Shown one piece after another: positions 8,096-11,260 of a stretch of DNA of 11,260 nt (position 1 is its first letter; each line of letters opens with the position of its first letter). The notes below the pieces were generated by a model. The model saw only the letters and a program-made list of their open reading frames with translations. It ran no database searches and was not told the DNA's origin. Position numbers and translations under genes: made by a program. This DNA is from Trichomonas tenax (taxonomy: Eukaryota; Parabasalia; Trichomonadida; Trichomonadidae): assembly GCA_023091735.1 (NCBI GenBank), contig JALKBU010001422.1:1-11260 (forward strand), written 5' to 3'.

Positions 8096-9669
8096 TTTAG
8101 TCAACAACAAGAATGATAAGTATTATGATAACAACAACTTCTTTTGTAGAGTGATAACATTGTTGATATTACTTGATAATAATTATTATTATAGTTTTGC
8201 CTAATTTATTTTTTTTTCTTTCTAAAAGAACGAAAAGGTTCAATCATTCTATTGGATATTATGAGGATCATGGCATCATTAGGTCTAAATAGGATGAATA
8301 TTAAGCAGATTAAAATAAATTATTGTATAAAACTTTTCTGTTTGGAAAATGATCTTCAAGCAGTCATCAAATGGTCCAATTTTTGTATCAGTAGTTGCTT
8401 TATAATTTCCAAGAACTAATTTCTACAAAATATAGTTTGATTTTTTTGAAAAATGACTTTTGATTGACAATGTCGATTCACATATTATATTTAACTGATG
8501 CTTATATTATTTTTACCTTAAATAAGATAAAAAAATTTTGAAAGCCAACGTTGAATGCATCATTGAATTTCGTTTATTCATCGAAACATATTATAGTACT
8601 CCTTCTGTAGTGTATATATTTTAAAGATTCGGGAATGTTCTTTTAAAAGTCGAATTGTTGTTTATAGGACTGTTACATCGATTTAATTATATTATTGACC
8701 ATTGCCACTATCTCAGAAAGGGAATTCAATTTTCTAGTGTTTTAATTTATTGAATTTTATATCAACAACAAAATTTTTACGGGCAAAGGTTAAAAACAAG
8801 ATCAATAGTCCCGCGCTGTGGTGTGTTCAGTTTGGCTTCGGTTGTCGCTATTGGTTAATGCTGATTGTCGATCAAATTTTTTCAGAAGTGTTTTAACTCT
8901 CAAATTTGGTTTTTAGCGACCAAAATTGGCAAAATTAGCATTACCATTATGTAAATGTTATATTAAACCATATTTTAAAAAGCGGATAAAGTTAAAAGTC
9001 ACGTTTTTCACAATTTATTTGACACTGTTTACATTAATAAAATTGTATTTATGATGCGAATTATTTTCCATCGTTTTTATTTTTGAACACTTTATTTCTA
9101 TTAATCAATAATTTCAGCAAATTCATTGGGAGGCTCTGAATATAAGTTGGTGTATCACATTAAAAACATGTAATATGTGCAAGCATCTATGTATATTGTC
9201 GTCTCCGCAATGATTTCGTGTATTTATAATTTATATATTAAGATACTGAACAATTATTCAATTAGGAGCTTGTGTTATTTGTAATATGTTACTATGGTGT
9301 TGGCATGTGATATGTTTATAATAAATATTGCTATTTACTCAATAATAAACTGATATCAAATTGTTAATGAAAAATATGAAACGATATTATATATGTTTAA
9401 CACTACAACTATGTATGGCATCACACAAGAGTTATATTTGCCCATACATGTTTGTTCTGGTTCTGACCTCCAGAGTTGATACACTTCTCACTAATCTCAC
9501 TCTGAAAAAGTGCCTGTTAGCATAAAATGAATAGAAATTTAGAATCAGCATATGGTGTAGATGTCAAATATATCATAAAATTTATAACCTTACTGTAAAG
9601 TTCAGAAAAATCACAAAAATGATCGGACTTATTCTATTGCATATATTATGCTAAGTTCAAATTTTACTG
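8096..9669. other. Gene desert, no supported gene
   Basis: No credible frame is seen on either strand. A less AT-rich patch at about 8779-8960 (with CCCGCGCTGTGG near 8810) stands out from its surroundings and may be a remnant of inserted DNA. It includes GTCGCTA near 8844 and its inverse TAGCGAC near 8914. Confidence 0.4.
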
Positions 9670-9728
9670 AAAAAGCCAAAAATAATTATGAAGATAAACG
9701 ATATATAAAAACTCCTTTTTGGCTTTTT
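9670..9728. repeat. 13-bp perfect inverted repeat
   Basis: AAAAAGCCAAAAA at 9670-9682 is inverted exactly at 9716-9728, with a 33-nt loop. It has no adjacent gene. It may be a foldback remnant. Confidence 0.5.
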
Positions 9729-9966
9729 AAATCATGTTTTTTTAACCACCATAGGAATCAAGTTCCAGTATGCTTGTCGAAAAACCTTAAAGTCGTGGCA
9801 TCTTGAAATCTAGCGGTGTTTGATCGTGGATATCTTTATGAAATCTCATTTTATTATATACTTTTATGCTTTTCGAGATAAATAAATTTGATTTTGAATG
9901 TTTTAATTCAACAAATATGCTTTATTATATATTATGGTGCTATATACAACAAAATATTGGATCTCA

Positions 9967-10102
9967 CAAATTTTGACGGTAGCTTGAAACGGTTTAACCG
10001 CCATTCAAATTTTGAAGGTGGAAAAACCGCGCTCATCCACCAAAGAAAATTAACGATAGCACTCCACCATTCAATTTTCCCCTTTAAAGGGGAAAATTGG
10101 TG
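9967..10102. mobile_element. Repeat-rich, MITE-like block with a 28-bp perfect palindrome
   Basis: CAAATTTTGACGGT (9967-9980) recurs as CAAATTTTGAAGGT (10006-10019). Around the second copy, 10000-10022 forms a near-palindrome (CCGCCATTCAAA ... GAAGGTGG). At 10072-10099 is a perfect 28-bp palindrome with half-site CAATTTTCCCCTTT. The block has a higher G+C than its surroundings and produces mirror-image open frames on both strands, which are artefacts of the symmetry. It looks like part of a dispersed non-coding element. Clear terminal repeats and target duplications are not resolved. Confidence 0.4.
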
Positions 10103-10127
10103 TAAACCCCTCATATCCTATATGTAA

Positions 10128-10314
10128 TAAAATATTATCATTATCGATGATAAATAGGTAAATCTAATCACAAATATGCTTTTTAGCTTTTTTTTTTGAA
10201 AAAAAAAGTATTCCAAGTGTTCACACATAAGCTCTGTGTGTTATTCTTCTCAATTTAATAAAAGCATATTTGTGATTAGATTTACCTATTTATCATCGAC
10301 AACAACATATTTTA
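10128..10314. repeat. 40-bp perfect inverted repeat with imperfect extension
   Basis: Bases 10144-10183 and 10260-10299 are exact reverse complements over 40 bp, separated by 76 nt. The left arm begins TCGATGATAAATAGGTAAAT. Beyond the perfect part, TAAAATAT (10128-10135) pairs with ATATTTTA (10307-10314), so the symmetry extends to about 55 bp with mismatches. A poly-T/poly-A foldback (10189-10207) lies within the spacer. This is the signature of a foldback or MITE-type element, or of a long hairpin RNA. Confidence 0.8.
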
Positions 10315-10412
10315 CGTTATAAAAATGCTATACAATGGGAATATAATACATTATAATGAGTAAAGCACATCATGGCAAATCAATGTTTTTGGGAGAATAA
10401 CACACAGAGCTT
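10229..10412. repeat. 19-bp perfect inverted repeat interlocked with the 40-bp one
   Basis: AAGCTCTGTGTGTTATTCT at 10229-10247 is inverted exactly at 10394-10412. Its left arm lies inside the loop of the 40-bp inverted repeat and its right arm lies outside, giving the order A-B-A'-B'. The two stems cannot nest; in RNA they would form a pseudoknot. One explanation is insertion of one element into another. Confidence 0.75.
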
Positions 10413-10598
10413 TTCCGCAAAAATAGCGGTTATGAATCAACTTTTTACGGTAATTACCATGAATTGCTTCATATATAAAACATATATGATTTATTTTTGA
10501 GCAATAAAATATGCAATGGCTACATGTGATATGGCCTAAGAAATTTTTTTTGCTTTTTTATCATCATTACCACACCTCTCTCCTTGAGCTTTCATTAA
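10413..10598. other. Intergenic, no supported gene
   Basis: This AT-rich stretch lies between the repeat island and the membrane-protein relic. It contains a small palindrome GGTAATTACC near 10449 and nothing else I can support. Confidence 0.4.
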
Positions 10599-10912
10599 TT
10601 AATAATGGAATTGGAAAATTGTGCTTTCGATGTTATCATCTTGGACGGGTTTGTATGAGAGCCTTTTAATATATTCTGAATTGCCTTTTTGAACATAATG
10701 TACTGCCTCAGAAGGCTTTGGGTTGAATACTTTTACAAATGTGATTTTGTCAGAGTCCTCTTCATCTTGAAAATGTTTCTTTCACCCTCGAATCTTGGGA
10801 GAACGATTGTTTTATAAGCAATGACTTCTCCTGGTTTATTTGGGAGATCATATCTCCTTCTGCCAAAGAACAACGTGAGCAAAGCCAACGATTGACCAAA
10901 AATGAATTGAAT
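10599..10912 (-). pseudogene. Frameshifted membrane-protein relic, family not recognised
   Basis: After a TAG at 10913-10915 the minus strand reads IQFIFGQSLALLTLFFGRRR, a hydrophobic segment followed by positive residues, and on to YDLPNKPGEVIAYKTIVLPR. Near 10765-10775 the sense passes to another frame, giving DEEDSDKITFVKVFNPKPSE and on to LSYKPVQDDNIESTIFQFHY, ending in TAA at 10599-10601. The pieces look like the C-terminal part of a membrane protein: last transmembrane helix, then a cytoplasmic tail of about 80 residues. Further upstream on the same strand, LSLRSIL and VVLSSLYFYF in other frames hint at more membrane helices. I do not recognise the family. An ABC-transporter origin is possible only by proximity to the gene end at 11189. 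Confidence 0.45.
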
Positions 10913-10915
10913 CTA

Positions 10916-11188
10916 AATATTTCTCAAAATAGATCGTAATGACAAAATGGCAATTAAGATATAAAGTAAAAATACAGACTTGAAAGCACTACGTCATCCA
11001 AGCAAATTCTTTCTATTTCAACCAGAAAGTTACCTCGAAATAAATTTTCTTGACAAAAATCCAAAATCAAATTTCACAAACATAAAGAATTTCCTGTTTC
11101 ATTTAAGCATAAATCTTTATAAATCTTTTCTAACAATTGATATATTATGACTAGAAAATGAAATAATATGTAAAGCAAAATGAAATGG
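10916..11188. other. Intergenic between the membrane relic and the transporter end
   Basis: This stretch is mostly non-coding. Minus-strand scraps such as GNFLVEIERICLDDVVLSSL (about 10970-11040) may belong to the relic at 10599-10912, but stops interrupt them. Confidence 0.3.
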
Positions 11189-11260
11189 TTATTTTGCATT
11201 TTCTTGTTTCTGGAGCTGTCTTTTCACGAGATTGTAATAGAATCCTTGTGCAGCAACGAG
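11189..11260 (-). CDS. C-terminal end of a probable ABCB-type ABC transporter (partial)
   Basis: The last 23 codons of a minus-strand gene enter from the right edge. They read LVAAQGFYYNLVKRQLQKQE followed by NAK and TAA at 11189-11191. The phrase (L)-x-A-x-x-G-x-YY-x-L-V-x-x-Q-L is typical of the segment right after the last nucleotide-binding domain in P-glycoprotein/ABCB exporters (compare the H-x-E-L-x-A-x-x-G-x-Y-x-x-L pattern). The frame is open to the window edge, and the Walker and signature motifs would lie outside. The identification rests on one short motif. Whether the upstream part is intact is unknown. Confidence 0.5.
   Translation of the reverse strand, partial: LVAAQGFYYNLVKRQLQKQENAK

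Noticed and set aside
8260..8420. Short plus-strand frame starting MRIMASLGL
   Set aside because: It is about 52 codons with no motif and no initiator next to its ATG, in a region otherwise full of stops.
10051..10058. TAACGATA, identical to the Myb recognition sequence known from a T. vaginalis malic-enzyme (ap65-1) promoter
   Set aside because: It lies in a repeat block far from any gene start, and an 8-mer of this composition is expected by chance in AT-rich DNA.
9888..10127. Overlapping open frames of 60-79 codons on both strands
   Set aside because: Palindromes and repeats in this block create mirror-image frames. The translated sequences show no domain, and the block has the structure of a repeat.
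1..11260. CRISPR arrays, tRNA or rRNA genes, bacterial operon signals
   Set aside because: No regularly spaced direct repeats, cloverleaf sequences or ribosomal RNA motifs were seen. The gene families point to a eukaryote.

Overview
The window looks like parabasalid DNA, from Trichomonas, Tritrichomonas or a close relative. It is AT-rich and no coding unit I see needs an intron. Two ORF starts lie about 10 nt behind a match to the trichomonad initiator (TCA+1-Y-W). The recognisable families are also typical of these genomes: BspA-like leucine-rich surface proteins with an NPLY tail, ankyrin proteins, an organelle-type HscB, an HMG-box protein and an ABCB-type transporter end. The genus is an inference, not a proof.

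Layout: (1) 180-1416, plus strand, holds a frameshifted zinc-finger gene start, possibly the N-terminal part of a Mutator-like transposase, followed by a decayed coiled-coil/ankyrin gene. (2) 1771-2433, minus strand, holds an intact hscB/Jac1 gene. Just upstream of it is an array of about six short repeats of the form TTTACRYGWCA (read on the minus strand). (3) 2695-4913, minus strand, is a decayed BspA-like surface-protein gene whose membrane anchor and cytoplasmic tail are still in good shape. An LRR-like scrap of opposite orientation lies at 5043-5200. (4) 5937-6302, minus strand, is a small HMG-box gene with a good initiator. (5) 6303-10598 is a gene desert of more than 4 kb. It contains a possible protein relic at 7518-7838, several AT palindromes, and between about 9910 and 10412 a complex repeat island. 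That island has a 28-bp perfect palindrome, a 40-bp perfect inverted repeat, and a second 19-bp inverted repeat interlocked with the first. (6) 10599-10912, minus strand, is a frameshifted membrane-protein relic. (7) 11189-11260, minus strand, is the extreme C-terminus of what is probably an ABC transporter running off the window.

Only hscB, the HMG-box gene and the partial transporter end look functional. They do not form an obvious pathway or operon. HscB serves Fe-S cluster assembly, probably in the hydrogenosome, and the HMG protein is probably nuclear. The rest is decayed family members and mobile-element-like repeats, the usual filling between genes in trichomonad genomes. I did not find a convincing new multi-gene system. 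The strongest unexplained signals are the repeat array upstream of hscB and the interlocked inverted repeats near 10.1-10.4 kb.
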